A stretch of 44,076 nucleotides of DNA, taken from assembly GCA_013152655.1 (NCBI GenBank), contig JAADFW010000257.1:1-44076 (forward strand), in the 5' to 3' direction. Below the pieces are notes generated by a model that worked only from the letters and a program-made list of their open reading frames with translations, searched no databases and was not told the DNA's origin. The stretch's first letter is position 1. Each line of letters starts with the position of its first letter. Origin of the DNA: Chlorobiota bacterium. GTDB taxonomy: Bacteria > Bacteroidota > Bacteroidia > Bacteroidales > B39-G9. Made by a program: the position numbers and the translations under genes. Shown here piece by piece: positions 8,811 to 17,844 of this stretch.

Positions 8811-10082
8811 CTATTTTAAATCATAACCAATATCGTTTCGGTAATATTTACCTTCAAAAGTTATTTTATCTGCTAATTTAAAAGAATTAAGTAATGCTTC
8901 ATTCATATTTACACTCAACGAAGTTATACTTAGAACCCTTCCTCCGTTTGTAAAATATTTATTGTTTTCAAACTTAGTTCCGGCATGAAAAAGCAAAGTA
9001 TTATCTGAAATATCAGGGAGGGTAATGATTTTATTTTTTTCATATCTCTCAGGATAACCTCCTGAAACCAGCATTACTGTAACGGCTGTTTGTGAGTTGA
9101 TTTCAATTTTTGCTTTATTTAATTGCTTTTGAGCTGTAAGTGTAAATAAATCTAATAAGTCCGACTTAATTCTTGGCAAAACCACCTCACTTTCCGGGTC
9201 GCCTAACCTTACGTTATATTCAATAACATATGGGTTGCCGTCAACATTTATCAATCCAAAAAATATAAATCCTTTATAGTTAATCCTTTCTTTTTGCAAT
9301 CCATTAATGGTTGGCTCAATAATTTTTGTTTTTACTTTTTCCATAAACTCTTCTCCGGCAAAAGAAACCGGTGAAACAGCCCCCATTCCTCCTGTATTTA
9401 GCCCGGTGTCGCCAACTCCAATTTTTTTATAATCTTTAGCCTCAGGAAGAATAACATAAGAATCACCATCGGTTAATGCAAAAACGGAAATTTCAATACC
9501 TTTTAAAAATTCTTCAACAACAACAGTTTTGCTTGCCGTTCCGAATTTTCCCTCCAACATCTCCTTCAAAGTATTTTTTGCCTTTGAAAGAGTATCCTGA
9601 ATTATTACACCTTTCCCGGCTGCCAGTCCATCAGCTTTTAAAACATACGGTGCATTCAATTGTTCTAAGAATAGAAATCCATCTTCAATGTTTTTAAGCG
9701 TACAGCTTTTGTATTTAGCTGTTGGAATTTGATGTCTTAGCATAAATTCTTTTGCAAAATTCTTACTACCCTCCAATAACGCACCTTGTTTTGACGGGCC
9801 AATTATTGCAACATTTTTTAACAAGTCATCAGTTATAAAAAAATCAGTAATTCCTCTTACTAAAGGATCTTCCGGCCCAACAACTACCATATTCACAGAA
9901 TTTTGCAATACAAATTCTTTTATCTTACTAAAGTCAGTTAGACTTAATGGTACATTTTTGCCTATTAAGCGTGTTCCTCCATTACCGGGAGCAATAAATA
10001 GCTTATTTGTCTTTTTACTTTGTGCTAATTTCCAGGCTAATGCATGTTCCCTCCCGCCTGACCCAAGAATAAGTATATTCAT
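8811..10082 (-). CDS. purD: Phosphoribosylamine--glycine ligase
   Basis: A 423-residue enzyme catalysing ATP-dependent ligation of glycine to 5-phosphoribosylamine, giving GAR in de novo purine synthesis. Family marks are the N-terminal MNILILGSGGREHALAWKLA, PGNGGT, VVGPEDPLV, the ATP-grasp segment YVLKADGLAAGKGV, GLNTGGMGAVSP, and EYNVRLGDPESEVVLPR near the metal site. Length equals the usual 420-430. It sits 36 bp after the carboxylase subunit and 6 bp before the DUF6427 gene on the same strand. All regions expected of an intact enzyme are present. Confidence 0.97.
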   Translation of the reverse strand: MNILILGSGGREHALAWKLAQSKKTNKLFIAPGNGGTRLIGKNVPLSLTDFSKIKEFVLQNSVNMVVVGPEDPLVRGITDFFITDDLLKNVAIIGPSKQGALLEGSKNFAKEFMLRHQIPTAKYKSCTLKNIEDGFLFLEQLNAPYVLKADGLAAGKGVIIQDTLSKAKNTLKEMLEGKFGTASKTVVVEEFLKGIEISVFALTDGDSYVILPEAKDYKKIGVGDTGLNTGGMGAVSPVSFAGEEFMEKVKTKIIEPTINGLQKERINYKGFIFFGLINVDGNPYVIEYNVRLGDPESEVVLPRIKSDLLDLFTLTAQKQLNKAKIEINSQTAVTVMLVSGGYPERYEKNKIITLPDISDNTLLFHAGTKFENNKYFTNGGRVLSITSLSVNMNEALLNSFKLADKITFEGKYYRNDIGYDLK

Positions 10083-10118
10083 AACTAATTTGAGTTATAA
10101 AAAGAATGAAGATATATT

Positions 10119-11666
10119 TTATAATGGTATGTTTCCATGTTTTTTCTTAGGTAACTTGTCAACCTTATTTTCTAACATTTTAAAACCTCTAATTAATCTA
10201 TCTCTTGTTTGTTCAGGTTTAATTACTTCATCAATATAACCCCGAGATGCAGCAATATAAGGATTTGCAAACAAGTTATTGTATTCTTCTTCTTTTTCCT
10301 TCCATTTGGCTTCTGGGTCTTTCGCTTTTTTTATTTCATTTCTGAAAATAATTTCTGCTGCACCTTTAGCTCCCATTACGGCAATTTCAGAAGTAGGCCA
10401 TGCAAAACTCAGGTCTGCACCAATATGTTTTGAATTCATCACATCGTAGGCTCCGCCATAAGCCTTTCTGGTAATTACGGTAATTCTTGGCACGGTAGCT
10501 TCGCTAAAAGCATAAAGAAGCTTTGCCCCATTGGTAATTATGGCGTTCCATTCCTGGTCGGTGCCGGGTAAAAATCCGGGAACATCTTCAAAAACAAGTA
10601 ACGGTATGTTAAAAGAATCGCAAAATCTTACAAAGCGCGCTGCTTTTACCGATGAGTTAATATCTAATACTCCTGCAAGAAATGCCGGTTGGTTTGCTAC
10701 AATACCAATGCTTTTTCCGCCCAATCTGCCAAACCCGACCAAAATATTTTCGGCAAAGTTTTTATGCACCTCAAAAAAACTAGTATCGTCAATGACAAGA
10801 TTTATAACTTCCCTCATATCATAAGGAGTATTCGGGTTTTCTGGAATAATATCGTTTAATTCAGGCCGAATTTCATCTTGTGGTTCATAAGGTAGTTTTG
10901 GGGGTTCTTCTTCGCAATTTTGCGGAATATATGACAATAATTTCTTAATACTATTAATTCCTTCCATTTCGTTAGCACAGGAAAAATGTGCCACTCCCGA
11001 TTTTGAAGAGTGCGTTAGTGCTCCGCCCAACTCCTCAGAAGTTACTTCTTCATGTGTTACTGTTTTAACAACATTTGGCCCGGTTACAAACATGTACGAA
11101 GTATTTTCTATCATAATGTTAAAGTCGGTTATTGCCGGAGAATAAACAGCACCACCTGCACAAGGCCCCATAATAGATGATATTTGAGGAATTACGCCTG
11201 AAGCCAGAGTGTTTCTATAAAATATGTCAGCATATCCTGCTAAAGAAAGCACTCCTTCTTGAATTCTGGCTCCACCCGAATCATTTAATCCAATAACCGG
11301 AGCTCCGTTTTTCATAGCTAAATCCATTATTTTTACAATTTTCTCGGCATACGCTTCTGATAAAGAACCACCAAAAATGGTAAAGTCTTGTGAGAAAACA
11401 TACACTAACCGGCCATCAACAGTTCCATAACCTGTTACAACGCCATCACCAAGAAATTTTTGAGCACTCATGCCAAAATCATTAGTCCGGTGAGTTACAA
11501 ACATTCCAAGTTCCTGAAATGAATCTTCGTCTAACAATAATTTTATTCTTTCTCTGGCAGTTAATTTACCTTTACTATGCTGCGATTCTATTCTGTCTTT
11601 ACCGCCACCAAGCAAAGATTCTTCAATCTTGCTTTCTAATAATTTTATTTTTTGTTTCTTATCCAT
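10119..11666 (-). CDS. mmdA: Acyl-CoA carboxylase beta subunit (propionyl-CoA carboxylase / methylmalonyl-CoA decarboxylase alpha)
   Basis: A 515-residue carboxyltransferase subunit with two crotonase-like halves. Motifs include [74 protein letters not shown] and [13 protein letters not shown], all typical of the propionyl/methylmalonyl-CoA group. In Bacteroidota such genes usually belong to the methylmalonyl-CoA part of propionate metabolism or act with biotin-carrying subunits. No biotin carboxylase or biotin-carrier gene is in this window, so carboxylase versus sodium-pumping decarboxylase cannot be decided here. An exact TAnnTTTG element lies 28 bp upstream, and purD follows. Confidence 0.9.
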   Translation of the reverse strand: MDKKQKIKLLESKIEESLLGGGKDRIESQHSKGKLTARERIKLLLDEDSFQELGMFVTHRTNDFGMSAQKFLGDGVVTGYGTVDGRLVYVFSQDFTIFGGSLSEAYAEKIVKIMDLAMKNGAPVIGLNDSGGARIQEGVLSLAGYADIFYRNTLASGVIPQISSIMGPCAGGAVYSPAITDFNIMIENTSYMFVTGPNVVKTVTHEEVTSEELGGALTHSSKSGVAHFSCANEMEGINSIKKLLSYIPQNCEEEPPKLPYEPQDEIRPELNDIIPENPNTPYDMREVINLVIDDTSFFEVHKNFAENILVGFGRLGGKSIGIVANQPAFLAGVLDINSSVKAARFVRFCDSFNIPLLVFEDVPGFLPGTDQEWNAIITNGAKLLYAFSEATVPRITVITRKAYGGAYDVMNSKHIGADLSFAWPTSEIAVMGAKGAAEIIFRNEIKKAKDPEAKWKEKEEEYNNLFANPYIAASRGYIDEVIKPEQTRDRLIRGFKMLENKVDKLPKKKHGNIPL

Positions 11667-11693
11667 AAGAATTTTTTTTGTTTTTTAGCATCC

Positions 11694-11701
11694 CAAAAGT
11701 A
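11694..11701 (-). promoter_or_regulatory. -7 promoter element for the carboxylase-purD operon
   Basis: The reverse strand reads TACTTTTG, an exact TAnnTTTG match, ending 27 bp before the ATG of the carboxylase gene. I find no TTTG at the usual -33 spacing, so this is a partial promoter call. Confidence 0.5.
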
Positions 11702-11877
11702 ACAAAAAAGGATAAATGTTAAAATTTAAATATTTTTATACAAAAGAATAAAAAAAAGAAAACCTGTCTTCTTGAATATCTCAAAACACTTCGTAGCGAA
11801 TGATTGTTTTATATGTTTGCCGGAATATTAAAAACTGTTATGTATTTCTATTATTTTGAGGAAGTTATGCTAAAAAT

Positions 11878-11930
11878 AAGTATATTTTAATTCAAACTAA
11901 AATGTATAATACAGATATCCAATCGGTATT
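11878..11930 (-). repeat. Dispersed intergenic repeat, copy A
   Basis: On the reverse strand this begins AATACCGATTGGATAT (11930-11915) and continues into ATTATACATTTTAGTTTGAA and TTAAAATATACTT. The first 16 bases recur exactly at 21908-21923. The second half matches the copies at 21961-22018 and 34164-34221. It is AT-rich and non-coding. Confidence 0.65.
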
Positions 11931-11955
11931 AGATTTCAAATACTTTAGTAAATAA

Positions 11956-11983
11956 AAAAAGCACCCTATACAGAGTGCTTTTT
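11956..11983 (-). terminator. Rho-independent terminator after hsp20
   Basis: A 9-bp stem AAAAAGCAC/GTGCTTTTT with a loop containing a further CT/AG pair. It lies 22 bp beyond the hsp20 stop and, read on the reverse strand, is followed by a long T-run. Confidence 0.8.
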
Positions 11984-12005
11984 AATAATCAACTAAATTT
12001 ATTAC

Positions 12006-12440
12006 TTATGAAATTGCAATTTGTTTTTTTGGTTTTTCAATATGCTCTTCTTTTTTCGGAATTGTAATTTTTAAAATTCCATCTTTGTGCGAAGCTTTAA
12101 TTTTTTCAGCATTTACTGATTTAGGTAATGTAAATGCACGGGAAAAAGAAGAATAATTGAATTCACGCATTGTAAATCTATCGTTCTTTTCTTCTTTCTT
12201 TTCTTCTTTTTTTGAAGAAACCGTTAACACATAATTGTCTAAGTCAATGTGAAAATCCTTCTTGTCAAGGCCGGGAGCAGCAACATCAATTATAAAATTG
12301 TCTTTTTCTTCAACAATGTTTACGGCCGGAGTGTCATAGCGCACTTCATCATCAAAAAGTGATGGATAAAAACTAGTATTGAAAAATTCATCTAATAAGC
12401 TTTTGTTTCTTAGTCTTGGTAACATTTTCAGGTCCTCCAT
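12006..12440 (-). CDS. Hsp20/alpha-crystallin small heat-shock protein
   Basis: A 144-residue ATP-independent chaperone. The alpha-crystallin domain spans about 33-135. It contains PAVNIVEEKDNFIIDVAAPG and LDKKDFHIDLDNYVLTVS, then a charged loop (KKEEKKEEKNDR), FSRAFTLPKSVNAEKIKASH and DGILKITIPKKEE, which holds the canonical G-I-L-x-I-x-I-P ending. A short C-terminal IAIS tail resembles an I-x-I anchor for oligomer formation. It is a single-gene unit: a strong terminator follows, and upstream there is a 162-bp gap to the giant gene. I find no CIRCE or clear heat-shock operator upstream. Confidence 0.95.
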   Translation of the reverse strand: MEDLKMLPRLRNKSLLDEFFNTSFYPSLFDDEVRYDTPAVNIVEEKDNFIIDVAAPGLDKKDFHIDLDNYVLTVSSKKEEKKEEKNDRFTMREFNYSSFSRAFTLPKSVNAEKIKASHKDGILKITIPKKEEHIEKPKKQIAIS

Positions 12441-12602
12441 ATTTTTAGTTAAACATTTTTAATTTTTTAATTTCGAAATAGCATTTTCAAATTATATGCC
12501 AGTGATATATTTAACTAAAATTGACAAAAAAATAACTCAAACAATGACATAACGGCAGTTTGGATAAAAATATCATGCCACAATGGCGTAGCGAGGGGGT
12601 AA

Positions 12603-15600
12603 TTATTCTGTAAATCCCAATACTGCATTTGCTACAGCCCTTGGTTCTGGAGGCAGGGAGTAGATATTTTCCTCATAATCTTTATTGTATGGTGAAATAT
12701 TTAAAGTTTTTCCATCAACAACCAGTGTACTGCTGCCACCCGGATCGAACCCCATAGCTTTTAACATACCTAATTTCTTCATAATATTAGCCATATCAGT
12801 ATGAGTTGCTCCAACCGATTCTCTTATTCTTCCGTTAATGGTAAGAACATATAAATTTCCTTCTTTATCTAATCCAACAGCTATTTTAGGCCCGCGCATA
12901 TCGGTAAAATCTAATCTGGCTGCTTGTGTACGAATTGAATTTTGTGTTTTCCATCCTTCTTTTGCCATATTAATATATGTCTGTCCGTTATCTAATAGCA
13001 TTGGCCCTGCCTCTACAGCATGTTTTATATTTTGCAATCCTTTAATTTCAATAGTTAGTTTTTGCCCTACTTTAAAACTCTTAGGGAAATTTTCTTTTGT
13101 AAACGACAAGGTTAGCCCAACAGGAACAACCTGCACTCTTTCATGTTTTTTAGTAAATAAGATTTGTTTTATTACATTTCCGGCTAAACGAATTATAACC
13201 CTCTCGTTACCCTGAATTTCAACTTTATCTGACATTAAATCATAATACGCATTTTCATTGCCGGGCAAATAATTGTTATATCCTTTGCTTTTGAATATTA
13301 TATTATTGCCTGACTCATTAATAATTGTTAATCCTTTTGAAGAATTTACCCTTTTAATATCAATGCTGCCGTCATCATAAATAATAAGTGCCGGTTTATT
13401 AAAAAGCGGAGCACTTAATAAAGTTTTATTACTAATAAGCAATCCTAATGGAGAACCAATGTAAGTTTCGGGTAATCCTAATTTGCCAACCAGTTCAGGA
13501 TTTAAAATGTATCCTCCGTTCCAGGCAATTTTTGCTTTCAAATTATATTTTGAATAATAATCTTTGACAAACGTGGTTACTTTTTTAGTTTTTGTAGTGC
13601 TCGAAACAGTAACAAATTGCCATTTCTTTTTTGAATATGCAATATTTGTTTTAGCAATTACGCCATTCCATGGATATCCATCTTCATAAACCCCGGTAAC
13701 ATAATTATATTCAACATCTTGTTTTGTTTTTGAACTATTTTTCATTTTTTCAAGAACCAACTTAATTGGAGACCCATATGTTTCCGCATCCTCTTTTAAA
13801 GTAGTCAACACTTTTGCTTCTCCATATTTTTCACACAATTCTTTAAATAAATCGCTTTTAAGAGTTTTGCTAAAATCTTTTGCTGTTTGAATTGGAGTTG
13901 GATACGACAAGGTTATTCTTAGCCCGGCAGGAATATACATTACGTAACCACTATTTTTAGGAATTCCTAAAACGGAAGCACCAACACTGTTAGTTGGACG
14001 CCCAATATGGAAACGGTCTAAATCTAAAATATCGGTCATACTAATAGCATTACGCCTGTTGGAAATAAGATAACCTCCTTGTTCTTTTATTTTACGAAGT
14101 GTTTTTAACCCCTTTTCTCCTAATTGTGGTAAATGAATTCCTACACACAATTGTTGGGTTTCAACTAATTGTATAATTTCTTTTTTATATAATAGATGTA
14201 ATTCAGGCTCTTTTCCGCTTTCTAAAAAGCGAATAATTTCTTTTTTAGGATATAGCTGCCCAACTTTTATATCACTAACAAATACATAAACAGGTTTTAT
14301 ATTTCCGGGGAAATCAATTAAATGAGATTCAACTAATTCTTCTTCAATTTTTAACCCCAGGCGAGACTTCACCGATTGTAAAATAAAAAATTCCAATTCA
14401 TATTTTACATACTTGCCGGGGAAGAAAGCTATTGGTAAATTGCTTTTAAGTTTCTCTTTTAATTTGTACCTGTCATCAATTGCAAGATTTGTACTTGAAG
14501 TTAATTGCGAAAGAGCCAGATTCCAATCAGTAAAAAAATGTATTTTGCTCACTATCATTTTTTCATGAACCGGTTTTACAAATTTCTGGTAAATTAAAGT
14601 AACCAGCCCTGTTATTTCTTGTTTTGTAAAATCCTGGTAAGGATAATATTTTTTATTTCTATGCCTATACGAGAAAGAGTGATCATGCCTGATAGTTGTT
14701 TCTCCCTTTGAATATTTAAAAATGTTATCAATCGCATTATAGAAACCATTAATTTGCTTTTGTGTATAATTTTCAATGTGAGGATTATACTTGATTAATT
14801 TCATAGCAAAATAGAAAATATAACTGCGAATATGCTGTTCTTCAACCCTGAAAAAACTTGGATCAATCAATGATTTTAAATAGTGCATAAATGCCAGCCT
14901 GCCTTCACCGGGCAAGTAATGCCTGTTTTTAGTATTTAATAATGCATGAAGGTCTTCGTTTTCAAAACTTACTATTTTTTGGTATTCTTTTATGGCAGAT
15001 TTTGTAATCCTCATAAAAGGTTCGTTGGGTTTAAGTTGTAAATACAAACTATATAGAATAGCATTCATGTTTTCCTGTAAGGCTTCCAGACTATACCTTT
15101 TTTTAACAACCCGCCTGTTATGTTCAATTTCTTCAGTAAACTTATGTGGGAAAAACACTTTTCTGAAAATTAAGTCGGCCTGGCAAAGAGTAATCTCTTT
15201 CCCGTTATACTCAATAACTTTAAGACGGTCTTTTTCAGGTAAGTGTTCGCCAATTACCTCAGCATAAACTTCTTCAGGATAATATCTTCGGCAAAAAATA
15301 GGTACGCCACTGGCTGTAGCTTCAATAATAGGCAAGCCCCGGCCTTCGGTTTCGCTTGGCAATAAGACCAGCGAAGAAATATTATATAGCTCAGGAATTC
15401 CAATTGGGTCGGCAAATTTACCAGTAAATTCTTCTTTATCCATTTCGCTAAACATAAACGCAAGAAATATTTTTCCTCTGAGCTTTTCAGGAATTTTATT
15501 TAGCAATTGAGAATACAGCTTGATTAATTTCTTGAAATAATTGTATTGTCCTAAAGCGATAGGGCCTGTGATTAAAATAGTAAGCTTTAAATTAGCCGAT

Positions 15601-16778
15601 TCGCTAAACTTAGCAACAAAATCGTTCAGGTTAAACAATTTTTCAATTAACCTAAACCCAACCCCAATTCTTTTTCTTTCAATTATCCGGGTGGGTTGTA
15701 AAAAGATTACATTTTCTTTTAAAAAGTTTTTTACTCTTCTTGTTTTATGTCCAATAATTATAGGTTCGGGATTTTTTTCGTCAACCAAATGAAGTTTTCT
15801 TACATCTTCGGCAGAATAACCAACCAATGCCGATTTATACCGGCTTAAAATGCTTTTTAATTGTTTGAAAGTTTCAAACTTTCGCCTTTTGCTTAAATCT
15901 GAGTATTCGCTTAAATCAACTGCTGTACTTATTTCAGTAACATTTGCAGGGTTATGCCCTTTTTCCTGAATTAAAGTGTCGTTTTGGGCTTTGTTAATAT
16001 TTACTGAAATCCACGACCTTGATTCCCATGGGAAAAGTACTTCAATGATAGAGAAAAATTCGCCCACACCGGCGTTGGTAAAGAAAAAATCGCGAGGCCC
16101 GGGTTCCAGTCCTTTTGTTTCAATATCAATTTGACTATTCCCTCCTTCCCAGTAAAAATCATGATTGTTACTAATAACCGGAATACCCAATAATTCTGAG
16201 ATTATTACAGTAGCAAGGCTTAAAGAAACGTTTCCCGGGTTAGAACAAACATTAATTAAATACAATAGTTTTATGTTGTTCTGTTCAATATATTTACCAA
16301 TCTTTTCAGCTATTACCAAAACTTCGGCCCAAAATTTAAGAATTAGTGCGTTATACTCCTTACTGCCACGCTCAATTTTTGTGAAGAAAAAATTGTGGTA
16401 TAAATTCCATTTATCAAAACCGTGAATTTCGGGAACTTCAAATTGCTTGGTTTTTTTATCAATCATATCTTCAGAGCCCGGGTAAAACTGGCCGGAGATA
16501 TAATGAATATTTTTAATATTAAATTTATTTCTGAAAATAGTTGCATATTTTTCCGATTCAATAGTTACGCCGTCAACTGTAAAGTGAAAAGTAATAAATG
16601 CTATTCCCGCATCACTTAATTCAGTTAAAAATTCATTGTATTTGCCGGTAAAAGAAACTGCTGGTGTAGGTTTTTCCTCTTTTAAGCGGTCGATGAACAA
16701 TCCTAAATCAAACCAGGTATTTATTTTTTCCTTTTTCAGGATATTCATCATATTTGAAACAGACATTCTATATTGCAT
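12603..16778 (-). CDS. Fusion: GT-B glycosyltransferase + phosphodiester glycosidase (NAGPA) domain
   Basis: A 1391-residue protein without a signal peptide or membrane segments. The N-terminal third (about 150-600) is a GT4-like glycosyltransferase: a SNNHDFYWEGG acceptor-side segment near 203, VIFLQPTRIIERKRIG near 356, and DPIGIPELYNISSLVLLPSE followed by TEGRGLPIIEATASG, which contains the EX7E nucleotide-sugar signature at Glu478/Glu486. The middle (about 600-1060) is unrecognised. The C-terminal third (about 1065-1391) is a phosphodiester glycosidase (NAGPA/DUF2233) domain: AWNGGY at 1087, GSPLGLLISN, NGRIRESVGATHTDMANIMK, FDPGGSSTLVVDG (1344-1356) and PRAVANAVLGF. The first domain would add a sugar; NAGPA-like domains cleave sugar-phosphodiesters. 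Having both in one chain is unusual. It stands alone on the minus strand. Confidence 0.85.
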   Translation of the reverse strand: MQYRMSVSNMMNILKKEKINTWFDLGLFIDRLKEEKPTPAVSFTGKYNEFLTELSDAGIAFITFHFTVDGVTIESEKYATIFRNKFNIKNIHYISGQFYPGSEDMIDKKTKQFEVPEIHGFDKWNLYHNFFFTKIERGSKEYNALILKFWAEVLVIAEKIGKYIEQNNIKLLYLINVCSNPGNVSLSLATVIISELLGIPVISNNHDFYWEGGNSQIDIETKGLEPGPRDFFFTNAGVGEFFSIIEVLFPWESRSWISVNINKAQNDTLIQEKGHNPANVTEISTAVDLSEYSDLSKRRKFETFKQLKSILSRYKSALVGYSAEDVRKLHLVDEKNPEPIIIGHKTRRVKNFLKENVIFLQPTRIIERKRIGVGFRLIEKLFNLNDFVAKFSESANLKLTILITGPIALGQYNYFKKLIKLYSQLLNKIPEKLRGKIFLAFMFSEMDKEEFTGKFADPIGIPELYNISSLVLLPSETEGRGLPIIEATASGVPIFCRRYYPEEVYAEVIGEHLPEKDRLKVIEYNGKEITLCQADLIFRKVFFPHKFTEEIEHNRRVVKKRYSLEALQENMNAILYSLYLQLKPNEPFMRITKSAIKEYQKIVSFENEDLHALLNTKNRHYLPGEGRLAFMHYLKSLIDPSFFRVEEQHIRSYIFYFAMKLIKYNPHIENYTQKQINGFYNAIDNIFKYSKGETTIRHDHSFSYRHRNKKYYPYQDFTKQEITGLVTLIYQKFVKPVHEKMIVSKIHFFTDWNLALSQLTSSTNLAIDDRYKLKEKLKSNLPIAFFPGKYVKYELEFFILQSVKSRLGLKIEEELVESHLIDFPGNIKPVYVFVSDIKVGQLYPKKEIIRFLESGKEPELHLLYKKEIIQLVETQQLCVGIHLPQLGEKGLKTLRKIKEQGGYLISNRRNAISMTDILDLDRFHIGRPTNSVGASVLGIPKNSGYVMYIPAGLRITLSYPTPIQTAKDFSKTLKSDLFKELCEKYGEAKVLTTLKEDAETYGSPIKLVLEKMKNSSKTKQDVEYNYVTGVYEDGYPWNGVIAKTNIAYSKKKWQFVTVSSTTKTKKVTTFVKDYYSKYNLKAKIAWNGGYILNPELVGKLGLPETYIGSPLGLLISNKTLLSAPLFNKPALIIYDDGSIDIKRVNSSKGLTIINESGNNIIFKSKGYNNYLPGNENAYYDLMSDKVEIQGNERVIIRLAGNVIKQILFTKKHERVQVVPVGLTLSFTKENFPKSFKVGQKLTIEIKGLQNIKHAVEAGPMLLDNGQTYINMAKEGWKTQNSIRTQAARLDFTDMRGPKIAVGLDKEGNLYVLTINGRIRESVGATHTDMANIMKKLGMLKAMGFDPGGSSTLVVDGKTLNISPYNKDYEENIYSLPPEPRAVANAVLGFTE

Positions 16779-16853
16779 GGTTGTTTGTGTTTTAATGACT
16801 ATTGTTTAAATTTATGAAATTAATTTGATATAAAAAGAGGAATAAAAACAGAA

Positions 16854-17246
16854 ATGAAGAAATTTATTAATAAACTTGTTGAATTTCATAGAACATTTGA
16901 AGTAAATATTGAGAACAAACCAACAATTCCTTCGCTTCAAAGATGTGAATTACGTCAAAAATTAATTGAAGAAGAAGTGAGTGAGCTAAAAGATGCCTGG
17001 AAAAACAATGACCTGACAGAAGTAGCCGATGCCCTTGCCGATATTCAATATGTATTGTTAGGTACTGTTCTGGAATTTGGCTTACAGGATTATTTTGAAG
17101 AGATATTTAATGAAGTACATCGCTCAAATATGAGCAAATTAGATAAAAGAGGAAATGTTGTTCACCGTTCTGACGGGAAAGTTATGAAGTCAGAAATATA
17201 TTTTGTACCCAATCTTAAAAAAATCTTAAAATCATATTTGCCATGA
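16854..17246 (+). CDS. MazG/PRA-PH-like nucleotide pyrophosphohydrolase
   Basis: A 130-residue all-alpha NTP pyrophosphohydrolase. The MazG superfamily metal-binding pattern is present: EEEVSELKDAW (ExxE type, about residues 43-53) followed by EVADALADIQYVLLG (ExxD, about 63-77). The C-terminal half has EVHRSNMSKLDKRGNVVHRSDGKV, seen in phosphoribosyl-ATP pyrophosphohydrolase-like stand-alone proteins of Bacteroidota and phages. It probably hydrolyses NTPs to NMP and pyrophosphate as housecleaning; its substrate is unknown. It overlaps the next start by 4 bp (ATGA), so the two genes are translationally coupled. Confidence 0.85.
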   Translation: MKKFINKLVEFHRTFEVNIENKPTIPSLQRCELRQKLIEEEVSELKDAWKNNDLTEVADALADIQYVLLGTVLEFGLQDYFEEIFNEVHRSNMSKLDKRGNVVHRSDGKVMKSEIYFVPNLKKILKSYLP

Positions 17247-17836
17247 AAAAAAACTTCTTTCTAATTTTAATTTCAATTACTGTATTTACAGGCAGTTGTA
17301 CTAACAATAAGTCAAAACAAGCATTAACTAAAAAAGAACAAACTTTTTATCTTGAAAAAGGCAAAACAATAGCACAACAATCTTTTATGACATTAAGCCA
17401 TGCACTAAAAAAATCAATGTCGGAAAAAGGGATAGAAGGAGCTGTAACATACTGTAATACTAATGCATTTCCCCTGGTTGATTCTTTGTCTGATTTGTAC
17501 AATGCAACTATAAGACGAACCAGTTTGAAAGTCAGAAATCCATTAGACAAGCCTAATAAAAATGAAACTGAAGTATTAAATTTTTTTGATAACGAACTTA
17601 AAGCCGGGAAAAAAATTTCGCCGAAAGTTACAATTTTAGAAAACGGCAAAGTTGCATTTTATGCTCCAATAATGATAAAGTCTCCGTTATGCTTAACCTG
17701 TCATGGTAAACTTGGGGAAACACTTTCTGTAGAAAATTATCAGACTATTCAAAAATTATATCCTGATGACAAAGCAACTGATTATTCTATAAATGATTTA
17801 AGAGGTATGTGGAGTATAGTATTTGACAAAGAATAA
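17243..17836 (+). CDS. DUF3365 (Tll0287-like) haem-binding lipoprotein
   Basis: A 197-residue exported protein. The signal peptide ends FTGSC, so Cys19 is a likely lipid attachment site. The mature part is a DUF3365/Tll0287-like domain (about 45-195), a PAS-like fold that binds haem covalently through a CxxCH, seen here as CLTCHG (Cys150, Cys153, His154). Other family marks are AVTYCNTNAFPLVDSLS, IRRTSLKVRNPLDKPN, and LRGMWSIVF at the end. It probably serves as a periplasmic redox or gas sensor. Its start overlaps the MazG-like gene, and hemW, a haem-related radical SAM gene, follows after 8 bp; the haem theme may be coincidental. Confidence 0.85.
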   Translation: MKKNFFLILISITVFTGSCTNNKSKQALTKKEQTFYLEKGKTIAQQSFMTLSHALKKSMSEKGIEGAVTYCNTNAFPLVDSLSDLYNATIRRTSLKVRNPLDKPNKNETEVLNFFDNELKAGKKISPKVTILENGKVAFYAPIMIKSPLCLTCHGKLGETLSVENYQTIQKLYPDDKATDYSINDLRGMWSIVFDKE

Positions 17837-17844
17837 ATAATATT

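Larger units (their letters stand above)
11667..12005. other. Intergenic region of 339 bp: promoter, repeat copy and terminator, no gene
   Basis: I see no coding sequence here. The left end holds the promoter of the carboxylase operon, the middle is AT-rich with nothing recognisable, 11878-11930 carries one inverted copy of the dispersed repeat, and 11956-11983 is the hsp20 terminator hairpin. Confidence 0.7.

Noticed and set aside
12838-13215. Forward-strand open frame opposite the glycosyltransferase-NAGPA gene
   Set aside because: It shadows a conserved catalytic region on the other strand and shows no family pattern or start signal.
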